A stretch of 32,221 bases of DNA from Saccoglossus kowalevskii (GCF_000003605.2 NW_003120922.1:374045-406265); one strand, 5' to 3'. Counted from the first letter of the stretch, positions 1 to 13,452 are shown. Numbers and translations: made by a program. The notes: generated from the letters alone by a model not told the origin.

Positions 1-291
1 ACTCTGCCATTAAAAAATAGGGGTGTTTTCAGCAAACAACGAATAACCCTGGAATGCACACAAAATACTGAATTTTCGGAACAAATCGTGCATTACTTAC
101 AGCAGCAGAATACCACAGAAATATCAGACGAAACATGAAAACACTATATATTGTATTTCGGCCTGAACCCTCTATATTGCAATTCAAGGAATTAACCCCT
201 TATGTGCATCCATTTCCCACCTTGGTATCACCCACCCCTGAAAACAAACTCTTAATACCACGCTGAAGCGTTTGGTAATAATATGTTACAA

Positions 292-389
292 GCTCATTTG
301 CATAACTAATTAACTGATATCGTATTTGGCCGTGACTGCATAATTAATGAGCTGACATCAAGCTACCTCATTAATGCATAATTAATGAG
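292..389. promoter_or_regulatory. AT-rich motif cluster with repeated TGCATAATTAATGAG
   Basis: The 15-mer TGCATAATTAATGAG occurs exactly at 337-351 and 375-389. The second is half of an inverted repeat, CTCATTAAT (367-375) and ATTAATGAG (381-389). A diverged third unit (CTCATTTGCATAACTAATTA) starts at 293 and contains the octamer ATTTGCAT (296-303). The cores are POU/homeodomain type; enhancer function is inference. Confidence 0.3.
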
Positions 390-1500
390 ATAATTAAAAT
401 TGAAAATGAAGAACAAACAGCATTTGGCGCGTTTTTAATGGCAATGCATTGACAGGTTGAACATGTTCAGAATGTTTTATTAAATCCCAGTAGTTTTGAA
501 GAAACGAGACATGCACTGTGTAAGTTGAATAACATCTACTGACTATGCACGGGGTGAAGGTCATGTCTATGCCATTTGTTCAAGTTCAACGTTAAATGTC
601 ATGCCAAAAGTTCAATACTCATTGACATTGACAATGCTCAGCAATAAAATATTAATAGAACTGACCGGTGGTTGACCTCACAGTTGTAGTGTCGGCGCAT
701 GCGCAGTGCTAACGTTGTCGTTTGATTGATATATGTTTTTGCGTCACATTTCCAACAACAACAGTACATCTATGCACCAGAGAGCAGTACATGGTGTTCT
801 GTTGCAGTTTCAGTTCCAATTTCAGGAAATGTTTTTTAATGTTCAAACTAAGCGGCGCGTGTCTAGGCATCGCATCACAGCTGTTGTCGAGATGCACTCG
901 TTACTCGCAGTGTGTCACATTTCGAGAACAATAATACGCAATATCGCACCGATGATTTTGATAGATAATAAACATAAACCCTGAAATGGCATTCGAACTT
1001 TTTTGACCAATCACAACGCCCCGTCGGATGAATACCGTCAGTATCGAATTCCTCAATGGTCAGTGCGATCTTTGGTCTCTAGTCTATCCCGACAGTATTC
1101 CTGCTAGCGGAAAATCAATATGCCAACTAAGGTAACGTGACGATACTATTTATACTATAAGAAATATATATAAGTGCGAACAATTTAGTTGATAAGTGTT
1201 TTGAATATATATATGATGAGATCTGTATTCTTCAAACGTCGATCGTGAACTACAGGAAGAATGATGGGTAAATTACGTCTTGGCTAATTTTTCTTTGGAG
1301 TTGAATGTAACGCGAGGATCGTCCATGGTGAATGTTTTATACGTTTTAGAAAAGCTGTCAACACCTTCGTGACAACTATAGTAAGTTATTAGGATGCTAA
1401 CTTAGGGCAAAGATGATAACACCAAGTTTACACCACTAATCAGCTGATGACGTGGCTACTAAAAGCAATGTTCTTGTTGTTGCCTTATCTATAAGTTACC
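390..1500. other. No gene seen
   Basis: Open frames at 709-984 on both strands have no recognisable domain. One NRF1-type site, and a possible CCAAT box (GACCAATCAC at about 1004) ahead of a weak donor near 1133. Confidence 0.5.
695..704. promoter_or_regulatory. NRF1-type palindrome
   Basis: GCGCATGCGC, the perfect NRF1 core, outside any repeat. No TATA box or convincing exon nearby, though ATGCCAACTAAG|GTAACG at about 1121-1138 could be a tiny first exon. Confidence 0.3.
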
Positions 1501-1506
1501 CAGATC

Positions 1507-1554
1507 ATGGCCGGGCATCGAACCCAAATGCTGATCTTGAAGCCAGACCGAGTT
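1507..1554 (-). repeat. Second tRNA-like fragment
   Basis: On the minus strand GGGTTCGATGCCC (plus 1513-1525) matches the B box well, and TAACTCGGTCTGG (plus 1542-1554) resembles an A box. They are only about 16 bases apart, too close for a tRNA. Possibly a deleted tRNA-derived SINE. Confidence 0.25.
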
Positions 1555-1765
1555 ATCGCACTGTTATTGCGAGGGCTAATACGAGTGAAAGGACTCAATA
1601 ATCTCGCGGTAATCGGCTACTCTTACAGATAAACGTGCTCTGCTGACTGGAAGAGCAAATTTTAATATCGAACTCATTCAATACAACACCATTCATTCAA
1701 ACCTGATACTGCGTGTTTGAACGCGGTCCACCACTAGGCAGAACGCACTGCTGTACACCGCAATC

Positions 1766-1836
1766 GGCTGATGGGGATTCCACCCATAGAAAGGCGAACA
1801 CTCTTACCTCTGCGCCACGCGCTGATAGATTCAGGA
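1766..1836 (-). repeat. tRNA-like remnant, possible SINE head
   Basis: On the minus strand TGGCGCAGAGG (plus 1807-1817) fits the pol III A box. About 25 bases on, GGGTGGAATCCCC (plus 1773-1785) looks like a decayed tRNA T arm or B box. Spacing is tRNA-like, but the B box lacks its TTC core and no acceptor stem closes, so this is a remnant, not a working tRNA. Confidence 0.35.
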
Positions 1837-1839
1837 AAC

Positions 1840-4130
1840 AGACACGTAGTCTTAGACTAGCGCGTCTATACATTCACAGAACGGTGTGCGAATGTAAAAG
1901 ATGTTATAGTTACTCATCCCCGGGTATCCATCTTCTATCTACATATTACCTTGACATTCAACTTGCATGTAGTTCTTTCTATAGTCAATTAAAACAACTG
2001 TCAATATATTCAACCATCGGTGACATTTATTCTCCTCAAAACATGTAAGAAGAAAACACAATTATTTTGTTCCTAATTCTAACATCAGCCAGAGTAATAT
2101 ATAAGTCGAAATGTTTGTTAAGAGATCCCTCGCGTTCGTTCCAGATAAGCCATTGAGTTGACAGCAATACCAGAGTAGTCACCTGCTAAAATAATCTTCG
2201 GCAGAATACGTGTCTGTATTGTATGTTTGGCGCGTAAATACCTATGTGCAGACGACACAGACACCTGTTTTATGAGAACGATATTGGATCTTTTTTAGAT
2301 TTTATGTCAATTTCAAAGCGAGTATATGCGGACAAACAAACGTGCATTGCAAAACACAGCAACAATTGTATGTATACATCAATAATTAATCCGTTTATTC
2401 CGTAGAATTGATGAAGCGAAGGGGTATAACTGATTAAAATTGCGAGTTTGATTGCTAGCCGCCAAGTATTCACTGACAAGTCTTATTAGTTTAGTTCAAT
2501 CTTGCCCATTGTTGCACTGTTTTGGACGCACGCACAAAAAGTTCTGTTGATTAAATATGCATACAAATGCATACGGGCGTTGAGAATTACCGCTACGTAC
2601 TATGAATTTACAGCGCATGCGCAGTTACATTTGAAAATTAAAAAACAACGTATAATCCCCCAGATTGCCTGTATTTTCTTGTGTGACTAAATACATTGTA
2701 CAAACATTCCGTTTATAGTCAAAGTTAGCACTATATAAGCATTACGTAGCGACGCTTGCATACCTCTTAAAATATGTGTTATCAAAAGCGGAACTATACT
2801 ACTAAACTTAGACTTATATATTGTAGGAATTGATGATTTACTTGTTTCAGCACGGGAAGTGAGCATACCTATACAGCATTTTCACAGTGTGAAAAACCCG
2901 ACGTTATATTGTCATGCATGTGTGCGTTTCAGGTGTGACAAGATGAAATGTACGCGTATATTACCAAGGTTTTCGGAGTAACGGAGTAACGACCAAGTGT
3001 CATAAATACGGCGGAGTTCACGACATCATGTTCCATAAAGAGGTGGTGATTTGCGACGTTGTTTCACGCTAGCTGTACTTCGATGTGCAGACGTTGACGT
3101 CATTTCTTATTGGAGTTCATGATATTCTGACAAACGAACGACCGACCGATTGATTGTACGTGACAAAAATGATAATTTTATCGAAATATTCAGCACGTGA
3201 CTTGCCATCTGAGTAACAAAATACAGAAAAAACAAAACTAAAAAACAAAAAGCAACAACACAAAATGGCCTAGATGTAATTGAATACACATCATCACCAT
3301 GGTAACCAGGAACATCGTAATACTTATTTGTTATTCTTAGCGATACATAGATTAAGAACGACAATATTGTATGAAAATGAATTTTTAATATTTAAACTAT
3401 TATTAAACAGAAGAACATTGCAGTATAATAGTTTATACTACATACGTGGCATTTTGGATGTGGTGGTCTTCTAGTGTGCGTTTATCGACTTATACCCTCG
3501 CTAACCTACATCGGTGAAATCATGAAATACAATCTCATACGGAACATCTCACGTACCGCGGTCGGCATCTATCTCTTGTAAAACATTAAACACACATTTT
3601 CTTCATCGCTTTCGGCACGCACACACACATACACACAAAATACATTTGAGAGAGTATATCATAGCGTGTGCTAGAAAGGTAATGCACAAAAAGAAATATG
3701 AGAACGTAGCTTTACTGATTGTCATCTCTCTGTTCAATAAGCTGATACATTATTATTGTTGCATCGTGGTCACCTCCCTCAGTTCCTGTCGTGTGTATTC
3801 TTGGCCATTCACATTTGATTTCACGCTCACAGTATGTTAAAATTATAACATGCACTTTTTGTCAAGTTTAAGCCATCTATCTCACTTTTGTACATGACTC
3901 CCGCTTCTTTTGGGCTAGTAGGTTTCATGAATTGTGCCATAGTTGTCTCGCAACTCGAGTTCGAATTTCATGCAAAGTATTTTACTCGCGTTGTATACGT
4001 AGCATAGAAACCATGTCAAACATTTAGTACATCTTTTTCTTGTCCTAACAATATGTTTATTGTGTAAATGTTGTAATAGGTCGTCTTACAGATATAAAAG
4101 AAATAAATATCACGTACAAATAAGTAGATA
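1840..4130. other. No gene seen
   Basis: Frames of 60-85 codons only, none recognisable. Holds an NRF1 palindrome (2613), a CRE palindrome (3095-3102) and an X-box-like CCATGGTAAC (3297-3306). Confidence 0.5.
2613..2622. promoter_or_regulatory. NRF1-type palindrome
   Basis: GCGCATGCGC, followed 110 bases later by TATATAAGC (about 2733-2741). No supported exon follows. Confidence 0.3.
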
Positions 4131-4264
<134 letters not shown>

Positions 4265-6103
4265 TGTGTCCCTTTTGAACTTGGCTGGATTTCATATTTA
4301 TGTCATTCTGTTATCATCTGTTGTGTCATCTGCTGTCTCTGTACCATACTTCGAAACACTCTTTCTCATGTGTATGTGTGATCTGATTTCCTTGTCTAGT
4401 GTCATACCTCTGACATGATGTCTGTCTAGTCATACCTAGACATTTTTATCACCGTATAGGATTGCCATCTTATTTGGTACGGGTTCTGTTTGTCATCATT
4501 TGATATCTGGCTTCAACGTACCTTATATTGTATACTAAGTGTTTCAACAATAGTAAATGTGTTTCTATATTATCAAGCACTGCCTGTTAACTACACCTAC
4601 TACACAGCTACACCAATTTCATTATTGTTATTATACATCTGTCACCGTAACGCCATAAGTTGCAGCATGCCGTAAGTTTGCGTTTATTGCACTAGATATT
4701 TTCATCCTACCATATTAAGAAATGTGAATTCCAAATATGGCTTCCCCCGGGGGTTTGACCGTACCCCACACAAAGAAGTTCGCTAAATCTGTTCTAAACA
4801 TTTAGGATTTCGGCATTAGTGCATTGATGCATTTCTGGGAGCAAAAGATGTATAATACAAAAGGTTATTACGAGGATACTGTAAAGTATGCACTCAGACA
4901 GTACGCGGTCGAATCGAACTCCGCTGCGCGTCAGCCGAAACTGTGCAGTATCCTTGCAATGGCCTCATATTATTATTACTGAGTTTTCTGGATCAGTTAG
5001 TGCAGTGTACCAATTTGCCTATTCCTGTTTAAGGTCGAGGTCAAAGAATGAGCCCGAAGCCAATGCGCAATTCGAAGATTTTCATGGAGCTCGACTTTGC
5101 AGACACGTGATCACAATTGCAGACTATATTGTTTCGCACCAAAACACCACATTCAAGTGAAGTTTATTCCCGCCTAGTCGTGTCTTTTTTTTATATTGCA
5201 GAATATTTTCAGAAATTGCTCAATAACAAAAGGCACAATTACCATGAAATATCATTCTTTTGTGTGTTACGGTGACGTAGTTTGAGAAACTTCATAAATC
5301 GTTATTTTTAGAAAAAGAAAATAACATTTTTGTCACTTTTTAAAACCCCGATTTTTTAAATAATAATGAACAACAAAAAGTATCCTACATTCAGCCTATG
5401 TCACCAGCCTACAATTTAAGATATTATATGTTTTCTCTGCCCTAGAAACATACGGTAAAAGTACTGTAATACTACCAAAATGGCCACTATCCACTAAAAT
5501 ACAACCATCATTTTCTCAAAAATTGAACCGGTGACGCCAACTGTTTGAAATGAATATCATTATATTGCTCGAAAATACAGTTTATTGGAAAATGAATAAG
5601 TTCTGGGCATTCTACCTTAACGACGCTATGTTGGTGATTATTTTCCAATTGACGTAGTATGCCGTGAAGCTCCCATTTCGAAGTCTCGCGAATAGCGAGA
5701 TGACCATAGACTCACAAGACAAAGGTTTTATTTTTTTCTTCTCAAGTCGTTTTCCTCGTGTCATACTAAGCATTATTAAGCGTGTTTGAGTACGGCGTAA
5801 GCTCCACCATTTTTGTTTATGCTGTTGAAGCATCACAAGCGTTCACTGTCTTCTGTGACGTCATTTGAGTTCGACCTACGCGCGCGTGGAACTCGCGTCG
5901 TCATCACGTATCACGTTTCGTGAATATCTAGGTTGCGCTTCCTCGTCTTGTAGATTCTTGAATGATATATCAGCCTGCGCGTGAGATTACTATAACACAG
6001 ATTGAGCTTTTCTTCTTTGTACCTAAATACTGGATAAGTCTTCTCTCATCCGAACTGAGACATCGTGTGGTATAATATCCCTCACTCGACTTAAACAACT
6101 GAC
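4265..6103. other. No gene seen
   Basis: The 90-codon frame at 4888-5160 has no identifiable domain. A CRE palindrome lies at 5856-5863 just before a CpG-rich stretch (5880-5960). Confidence 0.5.
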
Positions 6104-6236
6104 TTAAAGGGCGGCAGTCGTCATGCCGCGTCCTGTTCGATATGGGACTCATAGCGACGTATACAACGCGTGTAAAATACATTGTTTATTTACATGGAAT
6201 TCGAACACGCGCTGCGCGACGACCACCGCGCTTTAA
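6104..6236 (+). mobile_element. MITE, 125-bp family, copy 1, with TTAA at both ends
   Basis: The element 6108-6232 is flanked by TTAA on both sides. Its ends (AGGGCGGCAGTCGTC and CGACGACCACCGCGCT) are imperfect inverted repeats. It is closely similar and equal in length to 14430-14562 in the same orientation. No coding capacity; short frames across it are incidental. TTAA duplication points to a piggyBac- or Kolobok-type transposase acting in trans (inference). Confidence 0.75.
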
Positions 6237-6239
6237 AAT

Positions 6240-9200
6240 TACAAACTTGTGTTGGTATCATACGTGGGCTTGTATGTCATATTCTGCATGCTGTTACGGT
6301 AGAAATTCGACATGTTCATCCAGCCACACTGTATTTCTACGTTAACTTTATTGCACGCTACTTCGATCCGTCTTTTTGTAGGGACGGTGATTGTGGAGTC
6401 TGCTTTACACTGCTTGTTCGTCTATGTGCCTGTAATTTATATCATAAGCTAGTGGAAAATTTACTAGTTCATCTGTTACATCGATAATCTGTCACTTGTC
6501 TGATGTAGACCATAGTGAAACTATTTGACCAAGTCTTACGTTGATATATTGTGGGCACACAAAGAAGGGACACCGTTTCTGTTCGAAACGCCCGGCATCA
6601 CTTATTGGTCGACGTGTGTCTATATCTTTCTATCACTGATAAGATCATGTGTTATTGCTTTCGTTTATATCAGTAACCTTATTGGATTGCCAATTTGGTA
6701 ATTGATAGAGTATTAATTGAGAATAATATTAACGATGTTGCAATAATCATATAAATAGTATTCTGATTACGCCATATAGGGATATCCCAGAAGCCCTACA
6801 CGATGATCTTGAATAAAGTGTGTATATGATTGAATCTAGCTAATGATTCTCGATCGACAAAAAAAATGACTCACGTAACCCCACTTCAATTCTTACCAAA
6901 TGTCACTGGATATTTTTGCTGGAATTTTAAGTAGACTAATACTCGGGCTTACGTGGAATGTACATCTTTGTATTTTATGGAAAGAATGATGCTACTTAGT
7001 CCATGGTTCCGCCAGTGTATTCATCGATCATCGACCATGTACGAGTTTTCCTAATCCATGCCGATAAAAAATATTTGTTAAATAATTGTGTGAAATCATT
7101 AATCAACGTGTGCAATATAGTGTGTCAATTATTATAAACTTAAATATTTTCAATAATAAACGTTCTATGTTGTAGATCAGACCAAGCGTTGCGTGCAATT
7201 GTATCTGAATAGTAATTATTCAACTATTGTGCATACAATGTCATCATGTTGCGATCAAAGACTAATAACCACATGATTCGTCAATTAATTAATTGACAAA
7301 TCATCACCGTTTTAGAATGCGAGAATCACAAACCAAATAATGAGAAAACAATTATTTTACTATAATTATAATGCATACAAGTTTTGTAATACATAGAATT
7401 CCTGGGAGATTCTTTGCAAAATGTCTTTAATGTTTTACTATTCTAAAGTAAGATCATTTGAGACGTTCTTAAAAGGTAAGAATCGTCTATTTCATCAATT
7501 GCTACATGCTCGGAAAGGCAATGTGACATGCCTTGAGCTACTCGGGTACTAGACGACTACTTAATCATTTGGGTACGTGTTCGCGAGTCCCGGTGGAGGT
7601 AGATCTAACGTTTGCATGAATAAACGTACTCGTTACCAAATCATGATCGCAGCATTCCAAGCATGCTACAACAGACACATGTGCGCAAAATAACTTGACC
7701 CTTAGTATTAAGTTGAATTCGAATTTGGAATAAATAAATCACATTTTGCGTACAATCATCAAATCTGTTCGCGTAATATACCCCGGTACGTTGCGTATTT
7801 GAGTATCAGTGGGATCCGTTGTACGTAGACATCATGATTGTCAGTCAATTGATCCAGATACTGTCAACACACGTGTGCATCCTTGACGAGATTGACTACG
7901 ACTTATAATAACAGAGATCAGCACGTCACAATGCAATGCGTGGATTAAATATGATTCGCAATAGCATAAATACGTTCAAAGGCTTCACTGAAAGAATGAC
8001 ATCGACGTTCGTGATGGTAATTTACGTGTATAATCTTTGATGTATATATGATTCCGCTAAAGTTGTTGCCATGGAGATGCGCGTTTGTACGACAACAGTT
8101 TCACATTGTTCTAAACCACATGTGATAGAAAACGCTAACTAAATGCCGTAATCCTAATAGTATTTAAACAAATTTACGGACTGACATAATTCAGGATAAA
8201 AAAAGTTAGTTAAATCATTAAATATTTTTTATCGTGTTGAAGAAATGGAAAGGCGAATAAACCAGTTAAACAGCTAGCTGACTGTTTTGACATACCCTGC
8301 CAGCGAGGAGAAAAAAAAAAGCGTCATGTCAAAGGCCTCCGGCATTGATAGACAAAAGATGCACAGGTTTCGTCGGGACACGATCACTTCATTAAAATCT
8401 ACATACGCCAATACAGTAACCGTGTTGTGATTTATTCGACTAAGTCCATTTCAATGTTACTTGATATTAAAAAGTGCTCATTGGAAGAAGAGGGTGTTAT
8501 TAAGAATTCACGTTGCTAACGAAACTGAAGATGACGCAAACAAGTTTAACGTACTGCAGTCGTAGTTTAGTCAGCTCTGTAACAATGAGGCAGTATGCGC
8601 TTGATATACAAGGAAGCGATTTTCCAAGCGTGGAGTGTGGTTTCTAAATGTATCATGGTACACTTTTCGCCAACCAACCAACTAACCTTTGAAATTGGGG
8701 TTGAGTTGACTTTACAGTCTGTTGGACAATTTCGTGGGTGGTTACTCGGGCACAGTTTCACTTGATTTTAAACGTTCGTTTACACACGGTGTCTTCGCGT
8801 CCAAAACCGCAGTTATTCAAAAGCAAATCGCGTAATTTATGCGTGAAATGATATACACGTTTACTACGGGGAATCGTCAATCCAGGCAACAGATCACTTC
8901 ATATATATATGGGTATAATCAGTATCAGACCGACCGTTTGCAGGCAACTGAACTGTACGAGACAGAGATTCGGGGTGGCTTTGTATGATGAGATCAGTGA
9001 GATACTAGTAGTTAGCGCTGTGTACATTTAGGCTCCTTGCTTGTATGTATGTTTAGATACTAAACCAGGCTCCGTAATTTTTGCTTATAGCGTAACGATC
9101 CTCTTTGTGTATTTGACTTACATTATCCTAGTATATAAGCATAGATCCTTCGTATGCCCATATTAGGTGCGCAGCCATTTTTTGTTGGAGTCTTAGTGGC

Positions 9201-9680
9201 ATAACAGTGGTCGTGGTTTCACGAATGGGTGATATGTTTACTTGAGGTGGCCTTCGAAGCATGTGGCTTAGCGGAACTTGAACTTGAAGATGCTTAGAGT
9301 TATGGCCTAGTGTGAAATGGTGCAACTATGATCGACTGGCACAGTGAAAGAGTTAAATTGCAATGACGAAATATATTTGGTTTGGCTTAAATTGTTTGAT
9401 GCACAAATAATCCCTCAGAACCTCTGGTTTTTTAAATTTAGAATACGCCCGTGATCACATTGAGACATTTGTCGTTTTAATCTGTATATTAATATTTGTT
9501 TAACATTCCCATTTCCTCGAGTCACAATGATGAATTTATAGTCGTGCTCAGTCAGGTCATTTACTGGAAGAGTGGTGTTCAACATGTTGTGATAAATTCC
9601 CCCAAATGAAGAGATTTTTACTAAAGTGGTAAACGAGAATCCGATATACAAATACTTGTTTTCGAATTTACAGCAAAAAT
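6240..9680. other. Long gene-free stretch
   Basis: Few frames reach 60 codons; about 2 kb (6490-8560) has none at all. Holds the 7273 palindrome and an X-box-like GTTGCCATGG (8065-8074). Confidence 0.6.
7273..7304. repeat. 32-bp near-perfect palindrome
   Basis: ATGATT, CG, a perfect 16-bp core TCAATTAATTAATTGA, then CA, AATCAT. 15 of 16 pairs match. Contains repeated ATTA homeodomain cores. Confidence 0.6.
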
Positions 9681-10018
9681 TATACCTTGACATTTGAGTC
9701 TAAGTACGCAGTGATGATCGTGCTTCCGGGTTTGCCGCCAGAAATACTACTTATGTCGTCTGCGAGTGCGACATTTGGTGCCGCCCCATGCTTTCTATTA
9801 ATAGAGTCCATCCACGAGCGGGAACAGGGGCTTTTGTCGGGTGAGATTACCAGTGCGCTTTTCCGCCAAATCTCTGTCAATACTTCTAACCGATACTCCT
9901 GGGAACTCGCAGAATGCGTGGCGTCTCGTGTGATAGCAACGGACCCGCGGATGTCTCAAGTGGTATCAGCTGACCGAGAGAACGCATGCGCGCAACGTAT
10001 GACGTACCTGGCCAGAGT

Positions 10019-10029
10019 ATAAAAAGCGA
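10019..10029 (+). promoter_or_regulatory. TATA box of a candidate promoter
   Basis: TATAAAAAGCG is a consensus TATA element. Within the 60 bases upstream are a CRE-like ATGACGTAC (9999-10007), an NRF1-like CGCATGCGC (9983-9991) and an E box (CAGCTG). A consensus splice donor lies 115 bases downstream, which strengthens the reading as a plus-strand promoter. The target gene is not visible; the insulin-like gene is about 15 kb downstream on the same strand. Confidence 0.4.
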
Positions 10030-10048
10030 TGAAATGCCAGAATAATGC

Positions 10049-10143
10049 GTCGATGCCAACTGTATTTCACGGCGCGGACATTGCAGCGTAACACCACCTG
10101 CTTTTATAGTCATATCTAGGCGCATTTTTACTTTTACAATCCA
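10049..10143 (+). ncRNA. Candidate non-coding first exon ending at a consensus donor
   Basis: A start about 30 bases after the TATA box would fall near 10049. The exon would end at AATCCAG|GTGAGT (donor GT at 10144). It holds only a very short ORF (ATGCCAACTG... to TAA at 10088-10090), so it would be 5'UTR or a lncRNA exon. Its partner exon is not identified. Confidence 0.3.
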
Positions 10144-12341
10144 GGTGAGTATTCCGATTATTTCCTATATCCCGGATATAGCTTACTGGTCATCTGTACT
10201 GCAATAGACGATGTAATACAGATATGGGTTTCCTGAAATACGTGTTCAGTTCTAAGAAGAATTGAAACCAATCAATAGTGTCACCGAGTCAATCTATTTT
10301 ACGTTAATACAAACGGCAAATTTCCGCTGTGCTTTAAGGGACTCGTGCGTAAATGCGGTACAATCTCACTGGAGGATGTGTGCGTATCACGGTCGGTAGA
10401 ATATACCTTCTTATTTACGATTAACGGATCGGTAGAAACATCGTGGTTACTCAATTTATTCCGAGGCCGGACATCACAAAACATATTTAAATTTGTGTCT
10501 TTAAGTTAATTAAAAAAATTGTATGTTCTTTGTGAACATCGCAATTTCCCATGATTACGTTTTAAACAAATAATCCACGTAGCTCCTATTTTCCCTGAAA
10601 ACGCGATCTAAGTCCGCGTGCCGCCGTTACCATGACCACCAGCGGTATTCGATCACGTATCTGTATCTTCGTTGAGATTATGGGCGCACGATTCGTGAAT
10701 CTACTGTGAGAAAACTCCGGATTGATTATCAATTATTTGTCTTAGTCATCGAGAACATCGTCACTCCCGACTCCTGTACCCTCCCTCAGTTTAGATACCC
10801 TGGCATTCCCATCAAATTCTGCGTTTAAAAGAAGTAGCGAAAATTCGTGGACATGTACTGCGGCGATAAAATAGAAATCTATTTTAAAACATGTGTGAAT
10901 ATTGAAACCTAAAATCTGCAGTGTTATGTAATGTTTTATTTATTTTAAATTGTTTATAAAACAGTAGTCATGCGTGTTTTGGGCAAACAACCATCGGTAA
11001 AAAAATACAATGATTGGGAACATGACCGCCAAGCTTTATAACATTTATAACTGATTCTCTCCAGTGAACTGACATATTTCGTCGACCTCCATCTGCCGAT
11101 CCACGCGTCCTGTGAACCGCCGAAAACCCTCACGGGTTTGTAAAATATTTTTGCCGAACGGTAGAATTCAAAATGCCAAACCGCAGCTAAATACCATTAA
11201 CCTTTGTCAACTCAAGCGTTTCGTTTTAACTCAATCTACGCCATTGTTAACTTTGACTGTCCATAAACCGGAGGTACTCGTTTTCATCAAAGACGTAGTT
11301 CAGAAACTGTTTTTCATATGCAGTGTTGTAAAACAGACAAGGAAGGGAACACAACTTGTTTGTCTGTTACTGGCGTGTGCCAGTGCGAGAGGCTTTTCGA
11401 TGTCAGCAACGCGGTGCTTCCATCCCTGCTGCAATTTTTTTTTCGATTTGTCGCGCATCCAACGCACCGGCCTACGCAGCATTTATTCACCGTGTGGTCG
11501 TAAATTGTATGTTATCAGGTTGCCTGTAAGTGCTAGCTAAAGTTACGTATGTGAATAATATTTTGATGTCTGAAACCATCGGTGAAATAGGGCGTTACAT
11601 GAGCGGTCGGCTGTCTTGACAGTCGCTCTAGTCACTTTTATTACATGTGAGACGTGTTACACGTGACACTTTCACCGTGGACTTTCTTCGGTCGTGAAAG
11701 TACAGTGCTAATCAGGTCACGTGCCGGCTGACGGACTTGTCGGCCTATATTAAAACGGCTAGAAAGGCCAAGATATGCTCAATAGTCGCGAAGCAGTCGC
11801 GGCAGTATACAGTATATCAACCCCGTTTTCATCTTGGGGTGAAATAGCGGTGACCAACTCGGCGGACATGCGATATCCTTCCCGCAAAAGTCACAACAAG
11901 CTGCAAGTCACGGTTCTTACGTTTCACGCAGCAAGAGGTGGCAGAGAAATGTCCGGTCACGCCCTTGCCCACATCATATTACGTAACAGTAGCGATATAT
12001 AGCAATTTCAAAATCGGGCAAATGCTACACTTAAACTGTAACACCATGCAAAAATCCCTGTCATAATATCATCATAAATTTCTCAGTGAATCTCAATCAC
12101 AAAAATCGTTTCCAGGAATAAATATGCAACAGTCTTTATAATATATGAGGAGTTGGACTGGTCGTCAATTACATTCCTATTACATTCTTACGTCTGTGCT
12201 CAGAGGCTGTTATTTCAATTCAAGAGAACCAAACGCATACTTATTTGCTGTGTTGGTGGTCTCATTAGACACACGACACGTGTCTCGGTGATATAAAAAT
12301 CCTTAATTCTTATTCAGCTGAATTTAATGTACCACGCCACT

Positions 12342-12362
12342 ACGATCGTTGGTAACGATCGT
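12342..12362. repeat. Short hairpin, 9-bp arms
   Basis: ACGATCGTT, GGT, AACGATCGT. A perfect inverted repeat with a 3-base loop; function unknown. Confidence 0.5.
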
Positions 12363-12633
12363 TGTTAAGACAAGAAATATGACATACATCAAAATATTGG
12401 TAAGTAAAATCTCGACCGCATGTCGTACCAACTTCTGCATGAACTGAGGACATGAACGAAATTTGAGTGCGTTATTTCGGAATTGAAATATAACAGCGCA
12501 TCGATTGGCTAACCGGCGATTATAGTGGAAACCAGGCCGCGAAGGCGTTACTTCTTGAGACACAGAATAACTAAGTGACGATAACGAACTAGAATTAAGG
12601 AGAGCGCTTCAATCAAGCTACAAGCGCCGCGTC

Positions 12634-12651
12634 TTTTTTTTTTTTTTTTTT
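12634..12651. repeat. Poly(T) tract, 18 T
   Basis: Homopolymer run; could be the tail of a minus-strand retroelement, but no body was recognised beside it. Confidence 0.9.
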
Positions 12652-13427
12652 ATTGTAGACTCTGAGTATGATAATTCCTCACACACGTGGAAATATTTTT
12701 TGAGAGTACTTTAAAAAATAATCGCAAATCACTAATGTTTTTTTGCACACAATAATTAGTAATATGAACATTATCTACTACAGTAGTCATGGCTTTAGTG
12801 AAGTCGGTCGCGCGCACCCGTTGAGTGATCGAACGATTGAGTGGGCGGACGAAGCTAATACCACGCAATTTAACACCTACTATTTTACAATCAAAAAGTA
12901 CCGTATAATGATATTTACAATGTGTATAGCGTATACGATTTCCTAATCATTTTGGGATATGACAACTCCTAAAAAAACCATGAATGAATGAAACTAACAC
13001 GCGGAATATTTGTTCAATTTCCTAAATATTCACGGAAGCGCTTTTGGAGAAATGCGCAGTAAAAAAAATCATCATCCTGCGTCCGTGGGAATTGAGGCGC
13101 TGCAAACTTAAATCTTTCGATCGAGGTGGGTGTTTATGTAAACTACGTGGCGCAATCTTCGCAACATAAATTCGAAAAATAAAACGCTTTCATGAAATTA
13201 AATGAAGAACTATTTTAAGAATGTTAAAACACGGTTATTCGTCTGAATCGGGTTTACTCTGCGCATATGGTATACCAATAAAGCGCCTAAACGAGATTAC
13301 ACGCGATGAGTGAGGTTTGACGGGAGAGGCAATTACAATCCGTAATCTTTGACACGCCGGTTCTATTCTTCTCGATTGTATTTTTACTTCGCGCATATCA
13401 TGAAGCTGTCATTCTGTTTCATACGCC

Positions 13428-13452
13428 AAAAAAAAAAAAAAAAAAAAAAAAA
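13428..13452. repeat. Poly(A) tract, 25 A
   Basis: Homopolymer run. No recognisable SINE or LINE body upstream. Confidence 0.9.

Noticed and set aside
9680-10125. Overlapping open frames on both strands (111 codons plus, 66 and 79 codons minus), one minus frame ending at a donor-like GTATAA
   Set aside because: No recognisable family, weak acceptor for the minus exon, and mutual shadows. It may just be a CpG-rich promoter region ahead of the TATA box at 10019.
11112-11540. 142-codon plus-strand frame
   Set aside because: No domain or signal; reads through a poly(T) run and has a minus shadow; no splice context.
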